A program made the translations under genes and the position numbers. Below are positions 42,981-51,882 of a DNA stretch of 64,000 nucleotides, in pieces (position 1 is the stretch's first letter; each line of letters opens with the position of its first letter). Origin of the DNA: Clostridium sp. 12(A) (GTDB lineage Bacteria; Bacillota; Clostridia; Lachnospirales; Lachnospiraceae); assembly GCA_000526575.1 (NCBI GenBank), contig JAGI01000002.1, positions 3,167,001 through 3,231,000 of the forward strand, written 5' to 3'. The notes below the pieces were generated by a model. That model was given only the letters and a program-made list of their open reading frames with translations. It did no database searches and had not been told where the DNA came from.

Positions 42981-43967
42981 ATGACAATAAAAATAGGTAT
43001 CGTAGGATATGGAAATCTTGGTAAGGGAGTGGAATGTGCCATTAAGCATAATCCTGACATGGAGCTAAAAGCTGTATTTACCAGAAGAGCCCCGGAAACA
43101 TTAAAGCTTCTGACCGAAGGCGTTAAGGTATTTTCTTATGATGAGATTATGTCAAAAAAGGATTCCATCGATGTTTTAATTTTATGCGGTGGAAGTGCTA
43201 CCGATCTTCCGGTGCAGACTCCAGAGCTTGCAAAACATTTTAATGTGGTTGACAGCTTTGACACGCACGCCAAGATTCCGGAGCACTTTAAGGCAGTGGA
43301 TGAAGCTGCTTTAGAGGGCGGTAAGGTAGGAATTATCTCTGTTGGCTGGGATCCGGGTATGTTTTCCTTAAACCGTTTGTATGCCGGGGCTGTACTTCCG
43401 GGAGGACATGATTATACGTTCTGGGGAAGAGGAGTGAGCCAGGGCCATTCCGATGCGATTCGTAGAATTGATGGTGTAAAGGATGCCAGACAGTATACCA
43501 TTCCAGTGGAAGAGGCGTTACAAAAGGTTCGGGAAGGAAAGAATCCAGAGCTGTCAGTAAGAGAAAAGCATACAAGAGAATGCTTTGTAGTGGCAGAGGA
43601 CGGAGCTGACTTAGACCGGATCCGGGAAGAAATCGTGACCATGCCAAACTATTTTTCTGACTACGACACCACCGTTCACTTTATCAGTGAAGAAGAGCTT
43701 CTAAAGGATCATAAGGGAATTCCTCACGGCGGTTTTGTCATCAGAACCGGAACCACTGGCTGGGAGGATGAAAACAGCCATGTCATTGAATACAGCTTAA
43801 AGCTGGATTCCAATCCGGAATTTACTTCTTCCGTACTGGCTGCCTATGCCCGTGCCGCTTATCGCTTAAATCAGGAAGGACAGAAGGGCTGTAAAACAGT
43901 TTTTGATATTGCACCTGCGTATTTAAGTTCTCTCAGCGGGGAAGAATTAAGAAAACACCTGTTATAA
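42981..43967 (+). CDS. ddh: meso-Diaminopimelate D-dehydrogenase
   Basis: 328-residue NADPH-dependent enzyme converting L-tetrahydrodipicolinate directly to meso-DAP for lysine and peptidoglycan, bypassing the acylated route. The N-terminal Rossmann motif is KIGIVGYGNLGKGVE; the substrate region contains FTRRAPE, CGGSATDLP, VDSFDTHAKIP and ISVGWDPGMFSLNR, all characteristic of Ddh. ATG 42981 is preferred; a GTG at 42972 is very close to the AAAGG site. A DUF3783 gene follows in the same transcript. Confidence 0.93.
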   Translation: MTIKIGIVGYGNLGKGVECAIKHNPDMELKAVFTRRAPETLKLLTEGVKVFSYDEIMSKKDSIDVLILCGGSATDLPVQTPELAKHFNVVDSFDTHAKIPEHFKAVDEAALEGGKVGIISVGWDPGMFSLNRLYAGAVLPGGHDYTFWGRGVSQGHSDAIRRIDGVKDARQYTIPVEEALQKVREGKNPELSVREKHTRECFVVAEDGADLDRIREEIVTMPNYFSDYDTTVHFISEEELLKDHKGIPHGGFVIRTGTTGWEDENSHVIEYSLKLDSNPEFTSSVLAAYARAAYRLNQEGQKGCKTVFDIAPAYLSSLSGEELRKHLL

Positions 43968-43989
43968 GAAAGAAGCAGGAGGGATAATT

Positions 43990-44397
43990 ATGGCAGTGTC
44001 AAAGGAAATGGTCCTGTATTATCAGCCGGAACAGGAAAAGCAGGGTGGAAATGGTACGAAAGCAGCGAAGCTGAAAGGAGTGCTCATTCGCATGGGCATT
44101 CGAATCCGCAATATTTCCAGTGAGCAGATGAACCAGACCGTAGGGTATCTTGCTGGAATTGAAGGGTTTGAAGAGATTGCCTTTGAAGCCTGTCCTCCGG
44201 TAAATGAGGAGATTTTAGTAATGAAAAACTTCTCAAACCGCAGGGTGGACGAGTTTTTAATGAATTTAAGACGGGCAGGTGTACCTAAAATTCAATTAAA
44301 AGCGGTAATTACAGATACCAATTGCAAATGGAGATTTTACGATCTGTATGAGGAACTGAAACAGGAAAACGAAGCAATGTCCAAGGAGCCTCAATGA
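43990..44397 (+). CDS. DUF3783 family protein
   Basis: 135 residues, soluble, with the C-terminal DUF3783 segment (VMKNFSNRRVDEFLMNLRRA, PKIQLKAVITDTNCKWRFYDL). The function is unknown; family members occur in Clostridia. It has an AGGAGGG site 22 bases after ddh, so it is part of that operon. Confidence 0.8.
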   Translation: MAVSKEMVLYYQPEQEKQGGNGTKAAKLKGVLIRMGIRIRNISSEQMNQTVGYLAGIEGFEEIAFEACPPVNEEILVMKNFSNRRVDEFLMNLRRAGVPKIQLKAVITDTNCKWRFYDLYEELKQENEAMSKEPQ

Positions 44398-44407
44398 TAA
44401 TAAAAGG

Positions 44408-44442
44408 CCGGACCATCCCTTCATAGGATGGCCCGGTTTTTT
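44408..44442. terminator. Terminator after the DUF3783 gene
   Basis: CCGGACCATCC (44408-44418) / GGATGGCCCGG (44426-44436) with one mismatch, then TTTTTT. It is shared with the convergent kinase-like gene, with TTTTA on the minus strand. Confidence 0.9.
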
Positions 44443-44453
44443 GATTCCTTATT

Positions 44454-45203
44454 TTATTGATATTCGAACACGTTGGCCCACCGATGCAAAAGCTCTGCTT
44501 CTTCCGGACGTTTCTTTGAAAGCTGGGCGGTTGCCACAATGGGGAGCCAGGACTGGACGTATTTTTTTGCAGTTCCTGTTTTTCTACAAAAGACATCTAT
44601 GTACATATCAGCTTTTTTCTGATCCTGGAGGCAGAAGAGGAGATACGTTCTCGCAACATCTGCGCTGGCGTTTCCCTGGGTAGCGTGTACCCAGTCCAGG
44701 ACATACATGGTCTGGTCGTCTTTTACAATGATATTGCTTGGATTGAAATCACCGTGGCACAGCTTGGTATGCTTTGGCATTCCGTCAAGCCGTGTATGCA
44801 TATCATATCGGATGGAGTCTGTCAGTTCATCAATATCTCCGATCTGTCTTATCATCTTATCTTTTAATTTATTGAGAAGAGGACACTGCTTTGACATGAT
44901 ATTCAGGTGGAGATCCACCATCAGATCCATATATTCCGGCAGCTTTTCCGGATTCTCATCCATGAGCTGCTTTAATGTCTTCCCTTCAATAAATTCGTAA
45001 GTAATGGACCACTTGCCTTCAAAAACACTGACTTCCAGCACCTTAGGAACCTTGATTCCACCGGTTTCCTCAACTCTGGCGGTAATCAAAGCTTCATTTA
45101 GTACCTCTGCCTTAGGGAAATCTTCATTAAATACCTTAATCGCCTTATCCCCATCCCGGTAGACCTTCTTTGTTGCGGTCGTAGCAATTAGTTCTGCTCC
45201 CAT
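44454..45203 (-). CDS. APH-type small-molecule kinase-like protein
   Basis: 249 residues of the aminoglycoside phosphotransferase/choline-kinase fold. The catalytic loop LCHGDFNPSNIIV and the metal-binding aspartate in YVLDWVHA are intact; the N-lobe shows KAIKVFNEDFPKAEVLNEA. The natural substrate is unknown; family membership alone does not imply drug resistance. ATG 45203 follows AAGGAAGGAGAGG; an in-frame upstream ATG lacks a site. Confidence 0.83.
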   Translation of the reverse strand: MGAELIATTATKKVYRDGDKAIKVFNEDFPKAEVLNEALITARVEETGGIKVPKVLEVSVFEGKWSITYEFIEGKTLKQLMDENPEKLPEYMDLMVDLHLNIMSKQCPLLNKLKDKMIRQIGDIDELTDSIRYDMHTRLDGMPKHTKLCHGDFNPSNIIVKDDQTMYVLDWVHATQGNASADVARTYLLFCLQDQKKADMYIDVFCRKTGTAKKYVQSWLPIVATAQLSKKRPEEAELLHRWANVFEYQ

Positions 45204-45325
45204 AAAATACCTCTCCTTCCTTCTTTGCATCCCCAAATATGTCGGAACTATATAGTACTATTTTACTACAATATAGATAAAAAGTATAGAAAAAACAGTG
45301 GTATATTATATAAAATATCTAAAAT

Positions 45326-47242
45326 TTATCCTTTGAAACGGTAAACAGCCACACCGTAAGGCTTCAGTGGACAGGCGATGGAATAGTTTTTTCCATCCCA
45401 CTCCTTTTCCTCAGAAGGAACAGCGGGTGCTTTATCTTCCGGCTGGTAAAGACCGTGGCTTTCATTAAGGACCAGGTGATAGCTTCCCTTTTTTGGAACA
45501 CCTGCCCGGTAGTTCTTTCGCTCTACCGGTGTAAAGTTAAGAACAAACAAAAGACTGTCTTTCTTGTCTTTACTATACCGGACAAAGCTAAAGATACTCT
45601 GTTCACTGTCATTGGCATTGATCCAGGAGAAGCCCTCCCAGTCATAATCCCTCTCATAAAGCGCAGGATATTCCTTATACAGGTGGAGAAGATCCCTGAC
45701 ATAGTCCTTTAGGTCTTTTCCAAGAGGCTCATCTGCCAGATACCAGTCAAGAGCTGTCTTTTCGTCCCATTCATGGAACTGTCCGAAATCCTGTCCCATA
45801 AACAAAAGCTTCTTGCCTGGATGGCCAAGCATAAAGGTATAGCCTACTTTTAAGTTGGAAAATTTATCCTCCAGAAGTCCAGGCATTTTCTCGATCATAG
45901 AGCATTTTAAATGCACCACTTCATCATGGGATAATACAAGTATATATTTCTCGCTGGTAAAATATGTAAGACCAAAGGTCATCTTATGGTGATTGTATTT
46001 TCTGAAATAAGGGTCCAGCTTCATGTATTCTAAAAAATCATGCATCCAGCCCATGTTCCATTTAAAGGTAAAGCCAAGACCGTCGTTTTTGGGATCATCT
46101 GTGACCTTGGGCCAGGCGGTGGATTCCTCCGCGATCACCATGGCACCGTTGCCTCTGTCTTTGATAATGCTGTTTAAGTGCTTGAAAAATTCAATGGCTT
46201 CCAGATTTTCATTGCGGCCGTGTTTATTTGGGACCCATTCTCCGTCAGACCTTCCATAGTCAAGATAGAGCATGGAAGCCACCGCATCCACCCGGAGTCC
46301 GTCTACATGGAATTTTTCCACCCAGTAAAGGGCATTGGCAATGAGGAAATTATCCACCTCATACTTGCTGTAATCAAAGACCTTTGTTCCCCAATCCGGA
46401 TGCTCTCCTTTTCTTGGGTCAGAATATTCGTAGCATGGCTTACCGTCAAAGTCGGAAAGTCCGTGGGCGTCCTTTGGAAAATGAGCCGGAACCCAGTCTA
46501 AGATAACGCCAATCCCTTTTTGATGCATGTAATCAACAAAGTACATGAATTCCTTTGCCGTGCCGTACCGTGAGGTGGGAGCAAAATATCCGGTCACCTG
46601 ATACCCCCAGGAGCCATCATAAGGATGCTCTGCAATCCCCAGAAGCTCCACGTGAGTATAGCCCATCTGTTCCACGTAGTCTGAAAGCTCGTGGGCAGCC
46701 TCCACATATGTATAATAGCCATCTTTTTCGTCCCGGTTCTTCTTACGCCAAGAGCCTAAGTGAACCTCATAGATACTGACCGGACCATCCATGGGATCGG
46801 CCTTCTTTCGTTTCGCCATCCACGAGGTATCGTTCCACTCATAGCCGGATAAATCGGCAGTCACAGAAGCTGTCTGAGGACGGTATTCTGCCTCAAAGGC
46901 ATAAGGGTCTGCTTTAAAAAGAAGCTTGCCGCTTTCCGTGGTAATTGCATACTTATAAAGCGCCCCGGTAGAAAGCCCCGGAACAAAGGCCTCCCAGATT
47001 CCTGAGTCAGCCAGACAGGTCATTGGATTTTCATCCGGATTCCAGCCGTTGAAATCACCTACCACTCCGATTTGCTTTGCGTGGGGCGCCCATACTGCAA
47101 AATACATCCCTTCCTCTTTGTTGTAAGTCCTTGGGTGAGCACCCAGCTTCTCGTAGATTTCATAATGTTTCCCGTTGTTGAAGAGATAGCGGTCTACCTC
47201 TGTTATAAAACCTGTCCCGATTTCCTTTTTTTCTTCAGCCAT
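45326..47242 (-). CDS. glgB: 1,4-alpha-glucan branching enzyme
   Basis: 638 residues; introduces alpha-1,6 branches in glycogen. An N-terminal CBM48-type domain (FAVWAPHAKQIGVVGDFNGW), the GH13 barrel with catalytic GLRVDAVASM (nucleophile Asp), VIAEEST (acid/base Glu) and LSHDEVVH, and a C-terminal beta-domain are present. It is on the strand opposite glgC-glgD about 3 kb away, so the pathway is split into two transcripts. Its transcript begins with a DUF2508 gene 34 bases upstream. Confidence 0.95.
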   Translation of the reverse strand: MAEEKKEIGTGFITEVDRYLFNNGKHYEIYEKLGAHPRTYNKEEGMYFAVWAPHAKQIGVVGDFNGWNPDENPMTCLADSGIWEAFVPGLSTGALYKYAITTESGKLLFKADPYAFEAEYRPQTASVTADLSGYEWNDTSWMAKRKKADPMDGPVSIYEVHLGSWRKKNRDEKDGYYTYVEAAHELSDYVEQMGYTHVELLGIAEHPYDGSWGYQVTGYFAPTSRYGTAKEFMYFVDYMHQKGIGVILDWVPAHFPKDAHGLSDFDGKPCYEYSDPRKGEHPDWGTKVFDYSKYEVDNFLIANALYWVEKFHVDGLRVDAVASMLYLDYGRSDGEWVPNKHGRNENLEAIEFFKHLNSIIKDRGNGAMVIAEESTAWPKVTDDPKNDGLGFTFKWNMGWMHDFLEYMKLDPYFRKYNHHKMTFGLTYFTSEKYILVLSHDEVVHLKCSMIEKMPGLLEDKFSNLKVGYTFMLGHPGKKLLFMGQDFGQFHEWDEKTALDWYLADEPLGKDLKDYVRDLLHLYKEYPALYERDYDWEGFSWINANDSEQSIFSFVRYSKDKKDSLLFVLNFTPVERKNYRAGVPKKGSYHLVLNESHGLYQPEDKAPAVPSEEKEWDGKNYSIACPLKPYGVAVYRFKG

Positions 47243-47276
47243 TTGCTCACTCCTCCGTGATCATTAAAATAGCACA

Positions 47277-47495
47277 CTAAATCTCCCAGCTTTTAAAACG
47301 GCGCAGGAGAAACTGATAACGCAGCTGTGCTGCATTCAGTTCATAGATATAGCAATCAATAAGGGTCGGATCCACTACGTGCTCAAAGTGGTTCCTGGCA
47401 GCTTCAATTGCTGTTTTGGAACATTCAATTTCGTATCTTAATCTACGTTCCTCTTCTGATTCAGTCAGGCGTTTTTTTAAAGTCGCATGCTTCAT
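47277..47495 (-). CDS. DUF2508 (YaaL-like) protein
   Basis: 72 residues, almost all helical: YEIECSKTAIEAARNHFEHV, DPTLIDCYIYELNAAQLRYQ. This matches the YaaL/DUF2508 family, which in many Firmicutes lies beside recR and bofA; neither is here. GGAGATGG precedes the ATG. A TATAAT on the minus strand (about 47550) may be its promoter. Confidence 0.82.
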   Translation of the reverse strand: MKHATLKKRLTESEEERRLRYEIECSKTAIEAARNHFEHVVDPTLIDCYIYELNAAQLRYQFLLRRFKSWEI

Positions 47496-47595
47496 TTTAC
47501 CATCTCCATTTCTTGAAATTTACATAATATCTGTTAGTTTCATTATAACTGGAAAATGGGTTTTTATTCATATTTTACCTGTAATGCCCGTAAAA

Positions 47596-47970
47596 TCATG
47601 GGATTCGGTCTAACATCATCTGCATATGCTGCCCCAGGGAACAAAGTTTTTTCGTGGTGTCTCCAATGGTCAGGTAATAAAAATTTGCAGTTCCTTCCTG
47701 TCTGACGTCAATAAGACCGGCCTCTTTTAAGATTTTTAAATGATGGGAGACCGCCGGACGGGAAAGGTTTGTTTTCTCTGTGATATCTTTTACATTCATG
47801 CCCACCTTTCCGCGGATGGGGCCATCGGAAGCTGAGACATCATTTCCCATGCTGTCATAAAGACCATTACGGGCAAGTGCCTCTACAATGGTCAGTCTTA
47901 CTTCATCTCCAAGGGCGATGAAAATGGGCATACAGTCCTTAAAAAGTATATGAAAGTCCTGCCCTTCCAT
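47596..47970 (-). CDS. ArsR-family transcriptional regulator
   Basis: 124-residue winged-helix repressor: ALGDEVRLTIVEALAR at the start, recognition helix TNLSRPAVSHHLKILKEAGL, wing DVRQEGTANFYYLTIG. A central Gly/Asp/Ser-rich insertion (YDSMGNDVSASDGPIRGK) is unusual. No metal-sensing Cys pair (CxC) is seen, so it is probably not a metal sensor of the ArsR/SmtB kind. ATG 47970 follows AAAGGAGG. It probably autoregulates through a palindrome in its promoter. Confidence 0.9.
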   Translation of the reverse strand: MEGQDFHILFKDCMPIFIALGDEVRLTIVEALARNGLYDSMGNDVSASDGPIRGKVGMNVKDITEKTNLSRPAVSHHLKILKEAGLIDVRQEGTANFYYLTIGDTTKKLCSLGQHMQMMLDRIP

Positions 47971-48010
47971 GAGGGGTTCCTCCTTTGGTTTAAAAAAATA
48001 AACTAACAAT

Positions 48011-48039
48011 ATCTTACCATTCTGGTAAAGAAACGTCAA
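48011..48039 (-). promoter_or_regulatory. arsR-family gene promoter with spacer palindrome
   Basis: Minus strand TTGACG (48039-48034), 17-base spacer, TAAGAT (48016-48011). The spacer contains TTACCATTCTGGTAA (48014-48028), a perfect 6-3-6 palindrome that overlaps the -10. Confidence 0.75.
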
Positions 48040-48179
48040 TGCTTTGGGGGTGAAATATTGGTTAATTTGCCTCAAAATACGGAAAAAGTTTGATAAAATT
48101 AATAAATATATAATAATACACATAAAATATCTGGGGTACCTAGCCATAAGGCTCGTCTTTTGGTTTCTGAAAAAAAGAG

Positions 48180-48208
48180 TTGACAATTAATCTTACCTTG
48201 TGCATAAT
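48180..48208 (+). promoter_or_regulatory. tad operon promoter
   Basis: Consensus TTGACA (48180-48185), 17-base spacer, CATAAT (48203-48208). Transcription would start near 48215, leaving an approximately 130-base leader before the first tad gene. The 47971-48347 gap contains this, the divergent ArsR promoter and no further gene. Confidence 0.8.
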
Positions 48209-48347
48209 GGAATTATATTCCAGTATACGTTCTGTATACTTCATTTCAATTTTCAATGAATGGTGAAACATATTTTATTTTCAAGAGCTGATAATCCAGC
48301 ATATTTTCCAACGTTAAGATATTAAGCAGGTAAGGGGGGAGTGCATT

Positions 48348-48875
48348 ATTGGGCATTTTATTTTGCTGCTTCATTTAGGGGCAGGGGCTTATTTTGATGT
48401 CCGGGAACACAAAATTCCTAATTGGTGGGTGATACTCGGCATGGGAAACGGTTTGATTCTTACCGGGCTTGAAGCTGGGCAGCTATCCAGTCCCAGCAGT
48501 TTTTTAAAGGAGCCTGCATTTTTTCTGTTCCGGATGCTTTTGGTAACAGCGGTTTTCTTTGTTTTATTTCTTTTCCGCATGATTGGTGCAGGAGATATTA
48601 AGATGGCAGCCCTCATCTGCGGATATCTTGGCCTTTCATCCGGCGCAATGGCAATTTTTTATGGTTTTCTTATTGGGGCATTCTGGTCCCTGATTAAATT
48701 AATGGGAAGCGGCGGCTTTATATCCCGTTTTTCCCATCTTCTAACCTATATCAGGTATGTAATCCAAACAGGTAAAATAACTGCTTACTACCGTCCGGAA
48801 CGGGATGGGTATGATATGGTCATTCCTTTTGGCCTGTGTCTTTTTCTGGGGACTCTTCTTGCCCTGGCGTGGTAG
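48348..48875 (+). CDS. Prepilin peptidase (A24 family), first of two
   Basis: About 175 residues with five or six membrane helices. The two catalytic aspartates are in YFDVREHKIPNWW (Asp17 from the proposed start) and GAGDIKMA, the GxGD motif of type IV prepilin peptidases. The start is unusual: no ATG, GTG or TTG lies at proper distance from the strong AAGGGGGGAG site; an in-frame ATT at 48348 is seven bases away and gives a normal N-terminus, whereas the first TTG (48363) is over 20 bases away and removes part of the first helix. It heads the tad operon and should cleave the Flp and TadE-like prepilins. Confidence 0.8.
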   Translation: MGHFILLLHLGAGAYFDVREHKIPNWWVILGMGNGLILTGLEAGQLSSPSSFLKEPAFFLFRMLLVTAVFFVLFLFRMIGAGDIKMAALICGYLGLSSGAMAIFYGFLIGAFWSLIKLMGSGGFISRFSHLLTYIRYVIQTGKITAYYRPERDGYDMVIPFGLCLFLGTLLALAW

Positions 48876-48897
48876 CAGTCACAAAGGAGGATTTTAT

Positions 48898-49899
48898 TTG
48901 GCAGAACGTATTTTAGCAGTTTATGATGAGGATTTTTTTTATGCGGAGCGGCTTGCAGATTTTATCAACGAGAGGAAACAGGCTCCCTTTAAAGCCCTTG
49001 CCTTTACCACGTTAGAAAGGCTTATGAGCTATGGAAAGGACCATGAGATTGATCTGTTGCTGATACAGTCAGACATTTCCAGGGAGGAACTGAATGGTCT
49101 TTCGGCAGGGCAGGTATTTTATCTGTGTGACGGAGAGAATGGCCCTATTGATGAATCATCAAAGGGAATTTATAAATATCAGGCGGCAGACAGCATCATG
49201 CGGGATGTGATGGAAGCCTATTTAACCAGTGACGAAGAGGCCGGGGGCAGAGTCATATCCAGGACCGGAAGGGTGATAGGAATCTACTCTCCTATTAACC
49301 GGTGCTTAAAAACTTCCTTTTCTCTGACTATGGGTCAGCTTTTATCCAGAGATTTAAAGGTCCTTTACTTAAACTTTGAGGATTGCTCCGGCCTTGGAAC
49401 GTTGATTGGTGAGGAATTTAAGGGAGGCTTATCCGATTTATTTTACTATTACAGCCAGGAAAAATACAGCTGGATCAGACTTGGGTCTCTTGTTTATACC
49501 TGGGGAGAACTGGATTATGTGGCGCCTGCTCGGTATCCGGAGGATTTAAACCAGATAGGGGCTGGGGAAGCAGCTGACCTGGTCAGGAGAATTGCAAGAG
49601 AAAGTCCCTATGAGACCATAATCCTGGATCTGGGCCAGTTTGGTAAAAAAGCAGCAGAAATACTGGAGGCCTGTGACGTCATTTATATGCCAGTTAAGGA
49701 AGACTGCGTTTCAGTCGCTAAGATAGAAGAGTTTGAGGAGTATCTTTCTGTCTCCGGCCACGAGGCTGTTACAAAAAGAATTGAGAAATTAAAGCTTCCA
49801 TATCACTCAAGCTTTGGACGAAGGGATTCTTACTTAGAACAGCTTCTTTGGAGTGAGTTGGGAGATTATACAAGGCAGCTGTTAAGGAAGCAGCCGTAA
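48898..49899 (+). CDS. tadZ: TadZ/CpaE-like pilus localisation ATPase
   Basis: 333 residues: N-terminal receiver-like region (ILAVYDEDFFYAERLADFI) and a MinD/ParA-type domain. The Walker A position reads YSPINRCLKTS (about 130-140), lacking the usual GGxGKT glycines, so ATP binding may be weak or atypical, as in other TadZ proteins; the later TIILDLGQFG matches Walker B. TTG 48898 is used, seven bases after AAAGGAGG; an upstream ATG (48805) lies inside the previous gene without a site. Confidence 0.85.
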   Translation: MAERILAVYDEDFFYAERLADFINERKQAPFKALAFTTLERLMSYGKDHEIDLLLIQSDISREELNGLSAGQVFYLCDGENGPIDESSKGIYKYQAADSIMRDVMEAYLTSDEEAGGRVISRTGRVIGIYSPINRCLKTSFSLTMGQLLSRDLKVLYLNFEDCSGLGTLIGEEFKGGLSDLFYYYSQEKYSWIRLGSLVYTWGELDYVAPARYPEDLNQIGAGEAADLVRRIARESPYETIILDLGQFGKKAAEILEACDVIYMPVKEDCVSVAKIEEFEEYLSVSGHEAVTKRIEKLKLPYHSSFGRRDSYLEQLLWSELGDYTRQLLRKQP

Positions 49900-49910
49900 G
49901 GGAGGGAAGT

Positions 49911-51146
49911 ATGGAAGAAGAGATGCGAAAGAGGATGCGGGAGGAGATTGTAAGAGAGCTGAATGAACAGCAGCAGGTTATGGACGAAGAGCTGTATGCC
50001 ATCATAGACCGAAAGATTCTTGAATATGGGCAGGAGCATTTTCTGCCGTTAAAGGAGAAGGTAGAGCTTCGGTGCAGGCTTTTTGATTCCTTTCGCCGCT
50101 TAGGTGCTCTTCAGGAGCTTGTTGATGACCGTCATATCACAGAAATTATGGTCAACGGAGCCGACCGGGTCTTTGTAGAGAGGAATGGCTCCATGGAGCT
50201 GTGGGGAAGGACCTTTGATAGTCAGGAACAGCTTGAGGATACCATTCAGCAGATTGTGAGCCGGGTGAACCGTACGGTGAATGTATCAAGGCCCATTGCC
50301 GATGCAAGGCTTTCTGACGGCTCCAGAGTTCATGTTGTGCTTCCGCCCATTGCCCTGGACGGACCTGCAGTCACCATCCGAAAGTTTCCTGAGCCAATCA
50401 CCATGGAAAAGCTCTTATCTTATGGTTCACTTACAAAAGAGTCCGCAGAATTTTTAAAGGCAATCGTGGAAGCCGGGTATAACATCTTTGTCTGCGGTGG
50501 AACCAACTCCGGGAAAAGTACATTTCTAAATGCTCTCTCATCTTATATTCCAAGGGATGAAAGAATTGTGACCATTGAGGATTCGGCTGAGCTTAAGATC
50601 ACCCAGATTAAGAATCTGGTCAGGCTTGAGACGAGAGGGGCAAACGGAGAAGGGGAAGGGGAAATTACTATTGGAGATTTAATTAAAGCTTCCCTTCGAA
50701 TGAATCCCGACCGGATTATTATCGGAGAGGTCAGGGGAAAAGAAGCCTTGGATATGATATCAGCTATGAATACGGGGCATGACGGCAGCTTAAGTACGGG
50801 ACATGGAAACAGTCCCAAAGATATGTTGTCAAGGCTGGAAACCATGGTGTTAATGGGCGCTGATATCCCTCTTCCGGCAGTGAGGAGCCAGATAGCAGCA
50901 GCCATTGATATTTTAATACATCTGGGGAGATTACGAGATAAAAGCAGGCGGGTCCTGTCCATTATGGAGGTGTCAGGTTATGAAAATGGAGAAATCAGGC
51001 TTAACCCGCTGTACCGGTTTGAAGAGGATTATGAAAACGTGGACAGCAAAAAAGAGGACAACAAAAAAAGGGTTCAGGGAAGACTTAACAAGGTGGGTGA
51101 CCTTCAAAATACCGAAAAACTCAAAGCAGCAGGCGTTGAACTATGA
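49911..51146 (+). CDS. tadA: TadA/CpaF secretion ATPase
   Basis: 411-residue GspE-family motor of the Flp pilus. An N-terminal helical region precedes ITEIMVNGADRVFVE; Walker A GGTNSGKST is at 196-204, followed by TIEDSAELKI (Asp box), Walker B RIIIGEVRGKEALDM and the His box TGHDGSLSTGHGNSP. The C-terminal about 40 residues are Lys/Asn-rich and non-conserved, and overlap the tadB frame by 167 bases. GGGAGGGAAG precedes the ATG. Confidence 0.93.
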   Translation: MEEEMRKRMREEIVRELNEQQQVMDEELYAIIDRKILEYGQEHFLPLKEKVELRCRLFDSFRRLGALQELVDDRHITEIMVNGADRVFVERNGSMELWGRTFDSQEQLEDTIQQIVSRVNRTVNVSRPIADARLSDGSRVHVVLPPIALDGPAVTIRKFPEPITMEKLLSYGSLTKESAEFLKAIVEAGYNIFVCGGTNSGKSTFLNALSSYIPRDERIVTIEDSAELKITQIKNLVRLETRGANGEGEGEITIGDLIKASLRMNPDRIIIGEVRGKEALDMISAMNTGHDGSLSTGHGNSPKDMLSRLETMVLMGADIPLPAVRSQIAAAIDILIHLGRLRDKSRRVLSIMEVSGYENGEIRLNPLYRFEEDYENVDSKKEDNKKRVQGRLNKVGDLQNTEKLKAAGVEL

Positions 51147-51873
51147 TCATTACGATTTAACATTTGCCCAGTGGTGCATATATGGCTCACAGGGGCTGGC
51201 TCTGGCTGGCGTTTTTGCATATGTCTTTTACCGAAATGTTATAGTCTTTCTCATTCTGATTCCATTTGGAATCCTTTATCCTCTCTTAAAACGTAAGGAA
51301 GAAAAAGAAAAAAGACTGCAGCAGCTTAATGTTGAATTTAAGGAAGGGATTTTACTATTAGCCTCATTTTTAAGTGCAGGCTACTCTGTGGAGAATGCCT
51401 TTGCCTCTTCTGTAAGAGAGCTGACTCTGCTTTTTGGTGAGAACGGGCTGATTACCAGGGAGTTTAAGCATATTGAAAATCAGATAAAGATCAACCGTTC
51501 CGTGGAACAGGCTCTGTCAGAGTTTGCAGCCCGCAGTGGTCTTGATGATGTGAAGAATTTTGCAGAAGTCTTTGGTGCGGCAAAGAGAAGCGGAGGAGAG
51601 CTGGTTTCCATTATCAGCCATACCGCTAATGTTATCCGGGACAAGGTATCTGTCCGTCAGGAGATACTTACCATGTTGGCGTCGAAACAGTTTGAGCAAA
51701 AGGTCATGAACATGATTCCTTTCTTTATTGTGATTTATATTGATATCACATCACCTGGGTTCTTTCATGTGATGTATACCACAGCCATTGGCAGAATTGT
51801 AATGACCATCTGTATGGTGCTGTATGTATCTGCATTTTTTATCTCAAAGAAGATCATGAGCATTGAAATATAA
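50980..51873 (+). CDS. tadB: TadB-like inner-membrane platform protein
   Basis: 297 residues of the type II secretion F family. A basic N-terminus, two helices (about 70-105), a cytoplasmic T2SSF domain (LLASFLSAGYSVENAFASSV, AAKRSGGELVSIISHTANVI) and two C-terminal helices. The ATG at 50980 has GGAGG nine bases upstream, although this places 167 bases inside tadA. A GTG near 51079 is the main alternative; conserved sequence begins at about residue 55. Confidence 0.85.
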   Translation: MKMEKSGLTRCTGLKRIMKTWTAKKRTTKKGFREDLTRWVTFKIPKNSKQQALNYDHYDLTFAQWCIYGSQGLALAGVFAYVFYRNVIVFLILIPFGILYPLLKRKEEKEKRLQQLNVEFKEGILLLASFLSAGYSVENAFASSVRELTLLFGENGLITREFKHIENQIKINRSVEQALSEFAARSGLDDVKNFAEVFGAAKRSGGELVSIISHTANVIRDKVSVRQEILTMLASKQFEQKVMNMIPFFIVIYIDITSPGFFHVMYTTAIGRIVMTICMVLYVSAFFISKKIMSIEI

Positions 51874-51882
51874 GGAGAAATC

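Noticed and set aside
48117-48180. Possible c-di-GMP or other riboswitch before the tad operon (GGGGTACCTAGCC-ATAA-GGCTC)
   Set aside because: Only a 4-bp AGCC/GGCT hairpin is visible, no known aptamer consensus matches, and the sequence lies upstream of the best tad promoter.
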